A stretch of DNA of 57,714 bases from Bacillus sp. FJAT-22090. GTDB lineage: Bacteria > Bacillota > Bacilli > Bacillales_A > Planococcaceae. A program made the translations under genes and the position numbers. The stretch lies in the NCBI RefSeq assembly GCF_007676755.1, contig NZ_VEBK01000018.1:1-57714 (forward strand), written 5' to 3'. The notes beneath the pieces were generated by a model, which had not been told where the DNA came from, searched no databases, and was given only the letters and a program-made list of their open reading frames with translations. Shown here one piece after another: positions 26,659-35,779 of this stretch. Positions within the stretch are counted from its first letter, which is position 1; every line of letters starts with the position of its first letter.

Positions 26659-28198
26659 TGTGTGTTCTCTCATTGGTTGTATTTTGGATACTGCTAGCTA
26701 TTCGTTTCCATTTTATAGCCTCTTCTATAGAGCTGTCACTTATTTTAGTTTCGCCGGATAAATCTGCAATTGTCCGAGAAAGTCGAATAAGTTTTGCTTG
26801 TGTCCGGTTGCTCCATTTCTCTTCAAAACAGATGGTCTGTAACTTTCCCATTTTTTCATCAGTTATCATAGATGTTTTCAGTAGAAGAGCAAACGGTACA
26901 TTTCCATTCAATCCACCTTCTGTATACCGCTCTTTTTGCATCCATCTTGCTTGTTCCACACGTTTTCGAATCACCTCTGAAGTTTCCTCCATTCCGGATT
27001 CCGTAAGTCCAACACTTTGTAAAGTCATCATAATATCGATTCGATCTAGGAGAGGTCCAGAAGCTTTTAATTGGTAAGCTTTCACTTGGAGTGACGTACA
27101 GGTACAATAGCGCTCGTTCGATCCGTAATAGCCACAAGGACATGGATTGGTCGCAGCAATTAATGTAAAAGAAGAGGGATATGTAACAGATTGCCTTACT
27201 CGATTGATGGTAACTTCTCCCGTTTCCATCGGCTGCCGCAACATATCTAATGCTTTTCTAGAAAACTCACCTAACTCATCTAAAAATAATACCCCTTTAT
27301 GAGCAAGCGAAATCTCTCCGGGTTTTGGAAATGTTCCTCCACCGACGAGGGAAACTGCAGACGCGGAGTGATGTGGATGGCGGTAAGGGGGTCTTTTGGA
27401 AAATCCCCGACTTTCTTTCGCGAGATGATAGATTCCATAGGTTTCTAACATTTCACTATTCGATAAATCTGGTAAAATCGTTTGAAAAGCATCTGCGAGC
27501 ATTGTTTTACCGCAACCAGGCGGACCATTTAATAATACATGGTGACTGCCAGCTGCTGCTATTTCCAGCGCTCGTTTTACTTCTCTATGTCCACGAATAC
27601 TTGCAAAGTCTGTATATATATCCGAGGTTTCTTGCTTGGGATAGTCATTTGACAAAATGAACACCTCTTTTGGCAAATCCAATACTTGTTGCCCACATAG
27701 ATAGTTTATCAACTCTGTAACGGTGTGAATAGGCACAAATTCAACAGCATCTATTTTTTCCAAAAATCCAATATCAATAGGTGGCAAAATAATTCGCTCG
27801 AACCCAAGTAAAACCGCCTGTTGAATAGCGGGTATCAATCCGTGGAATGGAACAAGATTTCCGGTTAGAGAAAGTCCAGATAAAAAACATGTATTTTTAC
27901 CAACTGGAATTGATTCAAGCATTGTTTTTTGTAACACAGCAATAAGCATTGCACAATCATGGCCTGTGCCCGTTTTGCGTTTATCTGCTGGGGATAGATG
28001 AATGGTAATCTTTTTCATCGACACATCGATCCCAAGTGTATGTAAACAACTCAATATACGTTCCTTCGACTCCTTCATCGGAGCATCTGGCAACCCAATG
28101 ATAATACATGCTTCTTTTTCATCTCGCACATTTGCCTCAATAACAACTCGATGCCCTTTCATCCCTTCCAATCCAACACTCATCACTTGTTCTACCAA
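26651..28198 (-). CDS. comM: YifB/ComM-like Mg-chelatase-type AAA+ ATPase
   Basis: About 515 aa. The N-terminal ChlI-like/Lon-protease-like fold (residues 1-170) is followed by a Mg-chelatase AAA+ domain with Walker A GPPGCGKTML and Walker B VLFLDELGEF. A C-terminal Mg_chelatase_C helix domain ends the protein. Homologous ComM is a DNA branch-migration helicase that helps integrate transforming DNA in Gram-negative bacteria; the Gram-positive role is inferred. TTG 28198 is 8 nt after AAGGAAG and aligns with homologues starting near VMSVGL. An upstream GTG at 28207 overlaps the ribosome site. The 3' end abuts the Y1 relic. Confidence 0.9.
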   Translation of the reverse strand: MVEQVMSVGLEGMKGHRVVIEANVRDEKEACIIIGLPDAPMKESKERILSCLHTLGIDVSMKKITIHLSPADKRKTGTGHDCAMLIAVLQKTMLESIPVGKNTCFLSGLSLTGNLVPFHGLIPAIQQAVLLGFERIILPPIDIGFLEKIDAVEFVPIHTVTELINYLCGQQVLDLPKEVFILSNDYPKQETSDIYTDFASIRGHREVKRALEIAAAGSHHVLLNGPPGCGKTMLADAFQTILPDLSNSEMLETYGIYHLAKESRGFSKRPPYRHPHHSASAVSLVGGGTFPKPGEISLAHKGVLFLDELGEFSRKALDMLRQPMETGEVTINRVRQSVTYPSSFTLIAATNPCPCGYYGSNERYCTCTSLQVKAYQLKASGPLLDRIDIMMTLQSVGLTESGMEETSEVIRKRVEQARWMQKERYTEGGLNGNVPFALLLKTSMITDEKMGKLQTICFEEKWSNRTQAKLIRLSRTIADLSGETKISDSSIEEAIKWKRIASSIQNTTNERTHNG

Positions 28199-28365
28199 AC
28201 AAATCACTTCCTTTTCTTCTAGCTTAAAAGAATCATTACAAGAAGTAAAATGTCCCTAAAATCGAACAATGTTATTTTGGTGGCCAAAAGTATATCCAAA
28301 ATTCAATTTTAAATGTAAAAATGGGCTTAAAATTAAAATTTCGAATTTTTTAGAATGGATACAAA

Positions 28366-28475
28366 AAGAAAAGCCCCTTAATCGATTTCTCGATCAAGAG
28401 ACTTTCTTCATCCTCACAATCAGCTTTTTTAAACTATATTGTCGGATTTTTTTAGAACCTAGTACCCCAGATTAA
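28366..28475 (-). repeat. Dispersed terminator module, copy 4, reverse orientation
   Basis: The reverse complement starts TAATCTGGGGTACTAGG and ends with the ATCGATTAAGGGGC hairpin and TTTTCTTTTT. It lies between comM and the toxin gene, oriented so that it would stop leftward transcription into comM. Confidence 0.85.
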
Positions 28476-28589
28476 AATAGGGGCTGTCACTTTCTGTCGA
28501 TTATTGTTTCTGAAAATGGTAAACTTATTAGAGCAGCTACATATAGCGGATGGGCGGTTGGCACTCCCTTGAGAAAGGGGGTGTTATAT

Positions 28590-28700
28590 ATGGTGACTTA
28601 CGAAGCAATGAATATGCTATTTCAATTTGGTGTATTCCTAGTAACAACGGCAACAGCAGTTGTTGCCATGATTGCTTTATACACCAATAGAAAAAAGTAA
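28590..28700 (+). CDS. Small holin-like toxin of a type I toxin-antitoxin system
   Basis: A 36-residue peptide starts MVTYEAMNMLFQFGVFLVTT, has one hydrophobic helix (about residues 9-30) and ends with the basic tail YTNRKK. This is the layout of the putative holin-like toxin family (Hol_Tox) of Firmicutes, whose members insert in the membrane. A strong AAAGGGGGTG site precedes ATG. The mRNA would end at the terminator at 28796-28830. A candidate antisense RNA covers its 3' end on the other strand. A minus-strand module copy lies just upstream. Confidence 0.82.
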   Translation: MVTYEAMNMLFQFGVFLVTTATAVVAMIALYTNRKK

Positions 28701-28860
28701 CCCCCTCCGCTCGCCAAAAGTGCAGGGTAGTTACTTTTTTAGAAACACTCTAACAACGTGGTCAACCGCTCTTAAAGCGGTATGTTAGTTGCTTTGACTG
28801 AGCGTTTAGCCGACGCTCAGTCTTTTTTTAGTATATGTCAAGTTTATCACACTCATACGA
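28688..28860 (-). ncRNA. Candidate antisense RNA antitoxin
   Basis: On the minus strand TTGACA (28895-28890), a 17-bp spacer and TATATG (28872-28867) form a promoter. Transcription leftward would end at a hairpin GTAACTACCCT / AGGGGGTTAC followed by TTTTTT at about 28688. The predicted RNA of about 170 nt overlaps the 3' end of the toxin mRNA tail to tail, as in TxpA/RatA-type systems. The exact ends are inferred. Confidence 0.55.
28796..28830 (+). terminator. Terminator of the toxin mRNA
   Basis: A 9-bp stem GACTGAGCG / CGCTCAGTC is followed by TTTTTTTA on the + strand. Confidence 0.88.
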
Positions 28861-29025
28861 AAAATACATATAAAAACGTTTCCCGTATGTGTCAAGTTTT
28901 TCTCGACAAAGTATTAACACCGGTATTTTTGTGAACGGTACCAGATACACAAACAAGTTTTAAAATCAATCTTGAACAAACTACAAAAACAACTAGATTG
29001 GTTGGAATATTACTCGGGTTCCTGG

Positions 29026-29074
29026 CACTGGAAAGAAAAACGTTTAGATCCCTGGAATGATGTATTAGCCCATT
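29026..29074 (+). pseudogene. Short Rpn nuclease-transposase relic
   Basis: About 49 bp match the Rpn gene at 53135-53185 (CACTGGAAAGA..., then TTAGATCC and GGAATGATGTATTAGC). Nothing else of the gene is nearby. The surrounding 28900-29250 shows no ORF, only short GGTACC/GGCACC motifs. Confidence 0.6.
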
Positions 29075-29255
29075 TTTAAATAATTTTGATGAACGTTTTG
29101 TGTGACTAATCGAAACTTGGTGCTAGGCGGTCCCTAAACTTCTCACCTAGTTTTCTTAAACCGCGTTGTCAGTATTGACTGGGTACCTTGGTGCCGAAAC
29201 ATTGGCACCTAGACTCAACGCTAGAGGACAGCAAAACTAGGAACCTGTATACAAA

Positions 29256-29363
29256 TAGAAAAGCCTCACAATCTAGCTTTTCAAACTATATTGTCAGAGT
29301 CGTTTGTGTGCCTGGCACCAAAACTCATTAGAATTGTGTTAGAACCTGGTACCTTAGATTAAG
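29256..29363 (-). repeat. Degenerate terminator module, copy 5, reverse orientation
   Basis: On the minus strand TAATCTAAGGTACCAGGTTC is followed by an insertion of about 30 bp holding GGTGCCAGGCAC, then GACAATATAGTTTG and AGCTAGATTGTGAGG. The hairpin's 5' arm is lost and only CTTTTCTATTT remains. Confidence 0.7.
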
Positions 29364-29421
29364 GGGTGTTCAAATATACCAGAACCTTTTTCTCAATACA
29401 GTCAGCTTATTTTGTATCACC

Positions 29422-29458
29422 AATCCCTTAATCGAAATTCAGGTAAGGGATTTTTTGT
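29422..29458 (+). terminator. Orphan terminator before the second S-layer gene
   Basis: A stem AATCCCTTA / TAAGGGATT with a 13-base loop runs into TTTTTTG. No gene ends just upstream; it may be left from a lost gene or insulate the S-layer paralogue. Confidence 0.65.
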
Positions 29459-29542
29459 TTTCCATTAAACATATAAACATAAAATTGCTCCATGTATACA
29501 TATGCTAACAAAGATTGTTAGCGGAAAAGGGAGGGAAAGTTT

Positions 29543-31795
29543 ATGGCAAAAACTAGTAAAATTGCAGTTTCATCAATGGTGGCATTATCTGTGATTGCTG
29601 CAACTACTCCGAGTCAACAAGGGTATGCTGCAACAAATATAGACCAATTTATGATGGACGTGCAAAATGCAGGAAATGTTTTAAAGTGGGCAATTTCTGT
29701 AGAGGGTTCTGCAGATGGAGTGACCCAGCCATGGGAACAATTTAACAATGCAAAAATGGCAATTGCAAAAGTGGAAGTAGCTCTAAATGGGCTGAGCTTT
29801 TCTGATAAATTGAGGTATGAAGCCCAATTGGTAGATACGAAAGTTCAAATTCAACGAGCTCAAGCATATCTTGATGCAATTACGGCAAGTACGAAAATCC
29901 ATTCTAAGACGACAGCACTTTCGAAAGCGGTTAACTCTAATAACTTAGACCAGGTTGAAAAGATGTATCACGAAATGACAGCAGAATTTCGTAAACAAAC
30001 AATTTTGTTGGATCGTGTATATGGTCAATCAACTCGCGATAGAATCCGTAATGCAGTAAAAGGACCAGCAGAAAAGTTAATCGTTGAATTGAAAAATGAT
30101 GTAACCGTTCATATGTTAGTGAAAAGTGCTGAAGCAGATATGAGAAGGGGGAACTATTCGGAGGCAGCTAGTAAAGTATATGAAGCTCAAGCAATTCTTA
30201 ATGCAAATGCCTTACGATGGGAAAATGCTCTGCAATCTAGGGTAAATGGTATTAATTCATCTTTGCCATTACAAATTATCTCAAGTTCGATAGTAAATAA
30301 CACTACTTTGTCTATTAAACTTAACAGGTCCATTTCTTCAGTCAAAGCTTCTGAATTTACTATTGATAATGGTTTAACGGTAACGAACGCTTCATTAAGT
30401 AAAGATGGGCTAACGATTACCTTAACTACGTCCAATCAAGTACCGGGATCGACTTATACGTTGAGATATAAAACAAATACGGTTAGATTTACTGTTCCTG
30501 GAAGTGTTGTGCCTATTTATGTAGGTGATAAAACAATTCAACATAAAGAAACTTCTGAAGTGATTGCCTTAGCAGCAATTTTTTATGATTCGAATGGGCA
30601 GCCTTCTAAAGCGACAATTCGTGTTGATATTCCCGCTGGTTTGAAGTTAGTGTCGGTGAATGGAGCAGCAAATAATACGGTTGGAGCAAAATCAGTTAAT
30701 GTAACTCCAGATAAAAATGGTGCAGTTACGATTTTATTTACAGCTAAAGACCTAAATACAGCAGTGCTAGATAAGTACATTTCATTTAACAAAATGGAGA
30801 AAAACAAAGTGATAGAAACTCAAACTTCTAGTTCTTTGAATTTTTATGTAGCTGCCAAAGCAGGTACCATCTCCAAAAAAACAGTGCATTTCATAGACAG
30901 TTATAACAACTACTTCGTCACAACTGACGGGGTAAAATATAATATGAAAGGGAATGTCGATAATTTCCGAAATGAAGGGGATTATGTCTCTTTTGATTCG
31001 TTTAAGGCTGCATTGGACAGAGAAGACGTTGTAAATGGAACCTATAACCCTTCGTCTGCCTCTTCATTCAACATTTTAAGTAATAAAGTTGTTGCTTCGA
31101 TGAACCTAGATTCCAAATTTTCAACCATACCTGGAACATCTGGATATCGCATGGATGGAAATAAAATCGAGTTATTTGGCACAGGTCAACCAAACTATGA
31201 GATATACTTGTTCAAAAATGCAGGAGTATCTCTTGGAAAAACAAAAGTGAAATCGAATGGAACCTGGACATTTACTACAGACATAGAGCAAAATGCAATG
31301 ACGGATTTTTCATTAGTTCAACAAAATGCAGGTATGGCCATTCCCGCCTATGTTGGTTGGGGTGTAACGACACTAAGGGTAATAGAGGGACCATTTGAAC
31401 TTGCGAATATTAGTGAAGGAACAAGTGATGATAATAACCTAGCCAACGAAGCAATAACCTTTACAATAGCTCCCATTAAATACAAAAATGGTTCGACTCT
31501 AGCTCAAGACCAAGTGAATGTTTCCAAGCAAGCTTCGATTATTGTAAAAGATTCTGATGGAACAAAGGTCAAGTTAACAAATAACCAAAGAGAAACGTAC
31601 ATCAAAACAGTGAAAAATGGTTTTACTCTTACGTTCGATCAAAAAGATAAGTACAAGGCTGTTGGTACGATTTTAGACAAAGGAAAAGACGGTAAGCTAA
31701 CTGGAACATTAAACGTCGTTTCTGTTGAAGGTATTACCAATGAATATGGGTTAAACCTACAAACTAATGCAAGAGATGTGATTACAGGTTATTGA
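29543..31795 (+). CDS. Second SbsC-type surface-layer protein, 750 aa
   Basis: A signal peptide (about 29 residues, ending GYAA) is followed by an N-terminal helical region closely similar to the protein at 19707: NAGNVLKWAIS, AYLDAITAS, AEFRKQTILLDRVYGQSTR. The C-terminus also matches (VVSVEGITNEYGLNLQ). The middle is shorter beta-rich sequence and the Ala-rich region of the larger paralogue is missing. Codon use is less biased, which suggests lower expression or a phase- or condition-specific alternative S-layer. GGGAGG lies before ATG. No -35/-10 pair of quality is visible. It has no SLH motifs. Confidence 0.87.
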   Translation: MAKTSKIAVSSMVALSVIAATTPSQQGYAATNIDQFMMDVQNAGNVLKWAISVEGSADGVTQPWEQFNNAKMAIAKVEVALNGLSFSDKLRYEAQLVDTKVQIQRAQAYLDAITASTKIHSKTTALSKAVNSNNLDQVEKMYHEMTAEFRKQTILLDRVYGQSTRDRIRNAVKGPAEKLIVELKNDVTVHMLVKSAEADMRRGNYSEAASKVYEAQAILNANALRWENALQSRVNGINSSLPLQIISSSIVNNTTLSIKLNRSISSVKASEFTIDNGLTVTNASLSKDGLTITLTTSNQVPGSTYTLRYKTNTVRFTVPGSVVPIYVGDKTIQHKETSEVIALAAIFYDSNGQPSKATIRVDIPAGLKLVSVNGAANNTVGAKSVNVTPDKNGAVTILFTAKDLNTAVLDKYISFNKMEKNKVIETQTSSSLNFYVAAKAGTISKKTVHFIDSYNNYFVTTDGVKYNMKGNVDNFRNEGDYVSFDSFKAALDREDVVNGTYNPSSASSFNILSNKVVASMNLDSKFSTIPGTSGYRMDGNKIELFGTGQPNYEIYLFKNAGVSLGKTKVKSNGTWTFTTDIEQNAMTDFSLVQQNAGMAIPAYVGWGVTTLRVIEGPFELANISEGTSDDNNLANEAITFTIAPIKYKNGSTLAQDQVNVSKQASIIVKDSDGTKVKLTNNQRETYIKTVKNGFTLTFDQKDKYKAVGTILDKGKDGKLTGTLNVVSVEGITNEYGLNLQTNARDVITGY

Positions 31796-32186
31796 GTGGA
31801 GGGTAATCTATCTGCTATTGTGAACACTTTTAATCCTAATATAAAAAGCACAACTAATGATTCTATTAATATAGGGTAAATAGTATAATAAAATAAAACC
31901 AGACTTTATATTTAGAGGTTTTGAGTTTGATTATATATAATCAAACTTTGTATTTGTATATATGTAAAACTTTGAAATAAAGTTTGAGAAAACACCTCGT
32001 AAATCTTTATTTTACGATTAATAAGAAGAATCCATTTTGAAAAAAGATTGATCAAAATGGATTCTTCTTTTGCGTTTTTAAGTTTAGTTTTTATAAGTAA
32101 GTTTGAACATTTCACCCTCTGTTAGGATAGATGTCGTACGTGGCTAACGTGATATGATTAAGTAAACTACACGGAGGTCGATCGAT
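31796..32186. other. Gap after the second S-layer gene
   Basis: 391 bp of AT-rich DNA with a strong terminator at 32023-32075 and, at its right end, the probable left flank of the IS3-type remnant. No other gene is seen. Confidence 0.6.
32023..32075. terminator. Strong terminator downstream of the S-layer paralogue
   Basis: An 18-bp stem (AAGAAGAATCCATTTTGA and its complement at 32052-32069) is followed by TTGCGTTTTT. The stem is long enough to act in both directions. Confidence 0.85.
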
Positions 32187-32699
32187 ATGACAAGACAACA
32201 TGGAACACGCTACACTCAAGAACGAAAAACAGAAATCATTAGACGTATGATGCCACCGAATAATGAAGCGGTAGCTCAAATCTCCAAAGCAGAAGGTATT
32301 TCCGAGGTAACGCTATATAAGTGGCGGAAGGAAGCGCGGAGAGCGGGCAATCCAACACCCGGCAATGGACAAACAAGCGACAAATGGAACAGCCAAGATA
32401 AATTTTTAATTGGGATGGAAACATTTGCGATGAATGAGGTGGAGTTTGCGGAATATTGCCGCAAAAAAGGGCTATATCGAGAGCAGATTGAAGCATGGAA
32501 AAACGTCTGTCTTCAAGCAAATGGACAGGTATTTGATCAATCCAAGCAGTTGAATGGTCAGTTAAAAGAAGAGCAGAAACGTGCAAAAGCGTTAGAAAAA
32601 GATCTTCAAAAGAAGGAGAAGGCATTGGCTGAAGCCGCAGCACTACTACTTCTTAGAAAAAAGGCCCAAGCGATTTGGCGGGACGACGAGGACGAATGA
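32187..32699 (+). pseudogene. IS3-type transposase OrfA, orphaned from OrfB
   Basis: 170 aa with an N-terminal helix-turn-helix (AQISKAEGISEVTLYKWRKE), the METFAMNEVEFAEYCRKKG segment and a coiled-coil tail (KQLNGQLKEEQKRAKALE, then AEAAALLLLRKKAQAIW). In IS3-type elements this is followed by an integrase OrfB reached by frameshift near AAAAAAG; AAAAAAGG is present at 32656. OrfB is missing: the frame after the stop holds an unrelated IS1380 relic. ACGGAGG precedes ATG. The ORF itself is intact, but the element is not. Confidence 0.75.
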
Positions 32700-32714
32700 T
32701 TGTGTAACCTATTC

Positions 32715-32858
32715 ATCCGATTACAATTCATAAAAGTAGCAGGGAAAGTCATTAGTTCCGGACGCTATCTAACTTTTAAATTATCCAGTCATTGTGTTTA
32801 TCAAAAGGAATTTTTTGAAGCACTCAGAAGAATACAAGCACTTCCCCGGTTTGGCTAA
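32715..32858 (+). pseudogene. C-terminal relic of an IS1380-type transposase
   Basis: The + frame reads a stretch including KVAGKVISSGRYLTFKLSSH and YQKEFFEALRRIQALPRFG before a stop at 32856. This matches the usual C-terminal end of IS1380-family transposases (a VAGK..RSGRY..FKL strand, then a terminal helix). About 48 residues remain and no start is present. Confidence 0.6.
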
Positions 32859-33185
32859 CCCTATATATTGAAAAACAATCCGAAAAAAACAGAATGATAG
32901 TCCCTCGTTTTAGTGCGCACTTTTTATGACAACAAGTAAGATAATGGATATTTACCTTATGTGTGAATGCGAAACTTACACTACATAAAAAGTTACTAAC
33001 AAAAATCGAAAGGTGTTTCGTGTTGATTTTCCATGAAAAATTAGTTGATTTAAGTTTCTATGAATAATTCAGGATGACTATTATTAGCAGGACTATAACT
33101 CGCAAAAAATATTAGTGAATTCAAATTGTAAGGAAATTGTGAAACCTTTCACTAAAACTAACGAAGCTGGTATTTTGACAAAGCA
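32859..33185. other. Gap without genes
   Basis: AT-rich, no ribosome site with an ORF, no strong hairpin. It separates the insertion-sequence debris from the LysR/peptide block. Confidence 0.5.
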
Positions 33186-34079
33186 TTATTGCGGATAGTC
33201 ACTGCCTTGTTTCAATATAAAATTAAAAAAAGTGTCAGTTATACTATCAAAGGTTTTATCCTTTAGGAAAATTAAATCATAATTCGTTTGGATGTCTGGT
33301 AGATCAGATACTATTAATTCCGTAAGGCAGCCTCTTGTGAGTTCCTCTTTAATAGCCGATCTTGGTAAAATAGCAATCCCTATTTTGTTTTTAACCATTT
33401 GCTTAGCAACCTCAATATTATCAATTTCAATAACAATATTTTGTAAAGAATTTAAGCGATCAAAAGCATTTTGAACAAGAGCCCAATCCTTTGTTTTTCT
33501 AGCATATTGAATGAATTTTTCGTTTGTTAAATCCTTTATTGTAATGGTCTTTTGTGATTTGAAAGGATGGTCAGGATATATCGCTAGAACCATTTGATCA
33601 TTAAATAAATGTATCGTTTCAATTTTCGGATGATAAATAGACCTTGAGATGCCGAAGGACGATTGATTATTTAACACCATATCTAAAATTTGATTTGAAT
33701 GTCCTGTCCGTACGTTTACTTTCGTATCAGGATAATCTATATTAAATTCTTTTATTAAATTCGGGAGCAAGTTGATAGCACCAGTAAAAACTGCCGAAAT
33801 ATCAATCAGACCACCCGATTCAAAGTTCTTTCGTTGAACTGCGTATTTCCCTGCTTGCAAATGATGAAGCACCTGTTTTGCATGTGGTAGAAAAGCCACA
33901 CCTTCCTCTGTTAACGAAATACTATTTCCTCTGTCAAAGAGCTGGCAATTTAATAAACTCTCTAAAGATTTAATCCGTGAACTTATTGTTGGTTGTGTCG
34001 TGTATAGAATATCTCCAGCTTTGCTAAAACTTGACGTAATAGCAACATATAAGAACGCCTCAACTTGCTCAGTATTCAC
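33186..34079 (-). CDS. LysR-family transcriptional regulator
   Basis: 297 aa with an N-terminal LysR helix-turn-helix (QVEAFLYVAITSSFSKAG, TTQPTISSRIKSLE, RGNSISLTEEG) and a C-terminal two-lobe effector domain. GTG 34079 lies about 6 nt after AGGGGGAT; an upstream in-frame ATG (34115) has no ribosome site. It is divergent from the CapA/peptide-importer operon, the typical position for its regulator. Closest in type to CysL/CynR-like members; the inducer is unknown, perhaps a peptide or amino acid. Confidence 0.9.
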   Translation of the reverse strand: MNTEQVEAFLYVAITSSFSKAGDILYTTQPTISSRIKSLESLLNCQLFDRGNSISLTEEGVAFLPHAKQVLHHLQAGKYAVQRKNFESGGLIDISAVFTGAINLLPNLIKEFNIDYPDTKVNVRTGHSNQILDMVLNNQSSFGISRSIYHPKIETIHLFNDQMVLAIYPDHPFKSQKTITIKDLTNEKFIQYARKTKDWALVQNAFDRLNSLQNIVIEIDNIEVAKQMVKNKIGIAILPRSAIKEELTRGCLTELIVSDLPDIQTNYDLIFLKDKTFDSITDTFFNFILKQGSDYPQ

Positions 34080-34459
34080 AGTAATCCCCCTAATATAAAA
34101 TTTGTTTATAAGCATTATTACAAAGATTAATTTGATTTACGAAATAGTTTACACTAAATTTAATTAATATAATAGTTGAATTCAAAAGAGTTGAAAAATT
34201 CAATAATATTAAATTGCGTAGTGTATTAACCTCACTATTACCTAAATTTAATGGTGACTTCTTGGCACAAAGACCTCTACAAGGAGTATTGAAATACCTT
34301 TTTAATTTGATAATTCAAAATCGGGAGTAGGGGGTTATTAAATAAGTATTTTATCTTAGAGTATGTATTCTATTAAAACTGTTTTAGAAGCTAATGTGCG
34401 TAAATGGGAATGAAGTTGAAGTAGGGTCCATTTATTAATCTTTGAAAAGGGTGATTATT
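34080..34459. promoter_or_regulatory. Divergent control region between the LysR gene and the operon
   Basis: About 380 bp, AT-rich. A TATAAT lies at 34168-34173 on the + strand with a weak -35 (GTTTAC at 15 bp or TAGTTT at 17 bp). A LysR operator (T-N11-A with dyad) is expected here, but many candidate matches exist in such AT-rich DNA and none stands out. No small gene is seen. Confidence 0.4.
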
Positions 34460-35755
34460 TTGAATAAACAAATAGTATTTTCTGCGACAGGTGATAGTTT
34501 TATCACAAGGCGGCTGCCTTCAAAAGATGGGCCATTTCAAGAACTGTCTTCTCTTTTGAAGAATACAGATGTGCGATTTACGAATTTAGAGGTGACAACC
34601 CATAACTTTGAAGGAGAACCTGGTGCTGTTAGCGGGGGGACATGGGCTATTGCTGAACCAACCGTTTTAGAGGACCTAAAGGACTATGGATTTAATTTAG
34701 TAGCATGGGCAAACAATCATACATTGGACTACTCTTTTGGTGGGTTGCACGCAACTGAGAGAAGTTTAAATCAGTATGGATTCATTCATGCAGGAGCGGG
34801 CAAAAATTTAGCAAAAGCAAGTGAACCAAGATATTTAGAAACAGCTTCTGGAAGAGTGGCATTGATATCAGTTACCTCGAGTTTCCATGAATCCTGGATA
34901 GCCGGTAATGAACGTCCAGATATGATGGGAAGACCAGGTGTAAATCCTTTGCGTTATCATACGATTTACACAGTTACTTCCGAAAAAATGAAACAACTTA
35001 AGTCTATTGCTGAAGCTGTAAACATTAATGCTGAGTATGATTTGTCAGTTAAAGATGGGTTTATTGTGGAGGAAGATGACGAATTATTTTACTTTGGCGG
35101 ACATTATTTTAAAGAGGGTGTCCATGAGGGAGAAAGTACTACTCCTTCCAAAGTAGATTTAGAGCGAATCAGTAGATCTATCCGGGAGGCTAGTCGGCAG
35201 GCAGATTATGTATTGGTTAGTATCCATGCCCATGAGATGCAAGGGAAGGATTTAAGTCAGCCAGCAGAATTTTTAACCGCTTTCTCTAGAAGATGTATTG
35301 ATGAAGGGGCCCATTCTGTGATTGGCCATGGGCCACATATTGTTCGAGGAATAGAAATTTATAAAGAAAGACCGATTTTTTATAGCCTAGGTAACTTTAT
35401 CTTCCAAAACGAAACAGTTACCCACTTGCCAGCTGATTTTTATGAAAAGTATGGATTAACCAATACACATAGTGTTGCGGATGCATTAGATGTTCGAAGT
35501 AAAAATGAGACCAGGGGATTTGGAACTAACCCTAAAATTTGGTCGTCCTTTGTCCCGGTGTGGAAGATGGTGGATGGAAAGTTAAGTGAAATTGAACTGT
35601 ATCCGGTTGAATTAGGATACGGGCTTTCACGCTATCAAAGAGGGTGGCCAGCTCTTACAGATGATACCAACATATTAGCAAAGTTACAAGAATTGTCTAA
35701 ACCATTTGGAACTGAAATAAAAATTGATAACGGTATCGGGAAAATCACTATTTGA
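34460..35755 (+). CDS. CapA-family (poly-gamma-glutamate synthesis-type) metallophosphatase-like protein
   Basis: About 431 aa matching the PGA_cap/CapA domain: SATGDSFITRRL at the N-terminus, FTNLEVT, NLVAWANNHTLDYSFGGL, VLVSIHAHEMQG, VIGHGPHIVRGIEIY and SLGNFIFQ, which contain the conserved His/Asp/Asn residues of this calcineurin-like fold. There is no signal peptide or membrane anchor, unlike capsule CapA, so a soluble cytosolic enzyme acting on gamma-glutamyl or related peptides is inferred. TTG 34460 follows AAAGGGTGAT. It leads an operon with a peptide importer and two peptidase-like enzymes. Confidence 0.85.
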   Translation: MNKQIVFSATGDSFITRRLPSKDGPFQELSSLLKNTDVRFTNLEVTTHNFEGEPGAVSGGTWAIAEPTVLEDLKDYGFNLVAWANNHTLDYSFGGLHATERSLNQYGFIHAGAGKNLAKASEPRYLETASGRVALISVTSSFHESWIAGNERPDMMGRPGVNPLRYHTIYTVTSEKMKQLKSIAEAVNINAEYDLSVKDGFIVEEDDELFYFGGHYFKEGVHEGESTTPSKVDLERISRSIREASRQADYVLVSIHAHEMQGKDLSQPAEFLTAFSRRCIDEGAHSVIGHGPHIVRGIEIYKERPIFYSLGNFIFQNETVTHLPADFYEKYGLTNTHSVADALDVRSKNETRGFGTNPKIWSSFVPVWKMVDGKLSEIELYPVELGYGLSRYQRGWPALTDDTNILAKLQELSKPFGTEIKIDNGIGKITI

Positions 35756-35779
35756 GATTAAGGAAAAGGAGAAGACGAA

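Noticed and set aside
28269-28475. Small + strand ORF before the toxin
   Set aside because: It runs through the reverse copy of the terminator module and has no ribosome site.
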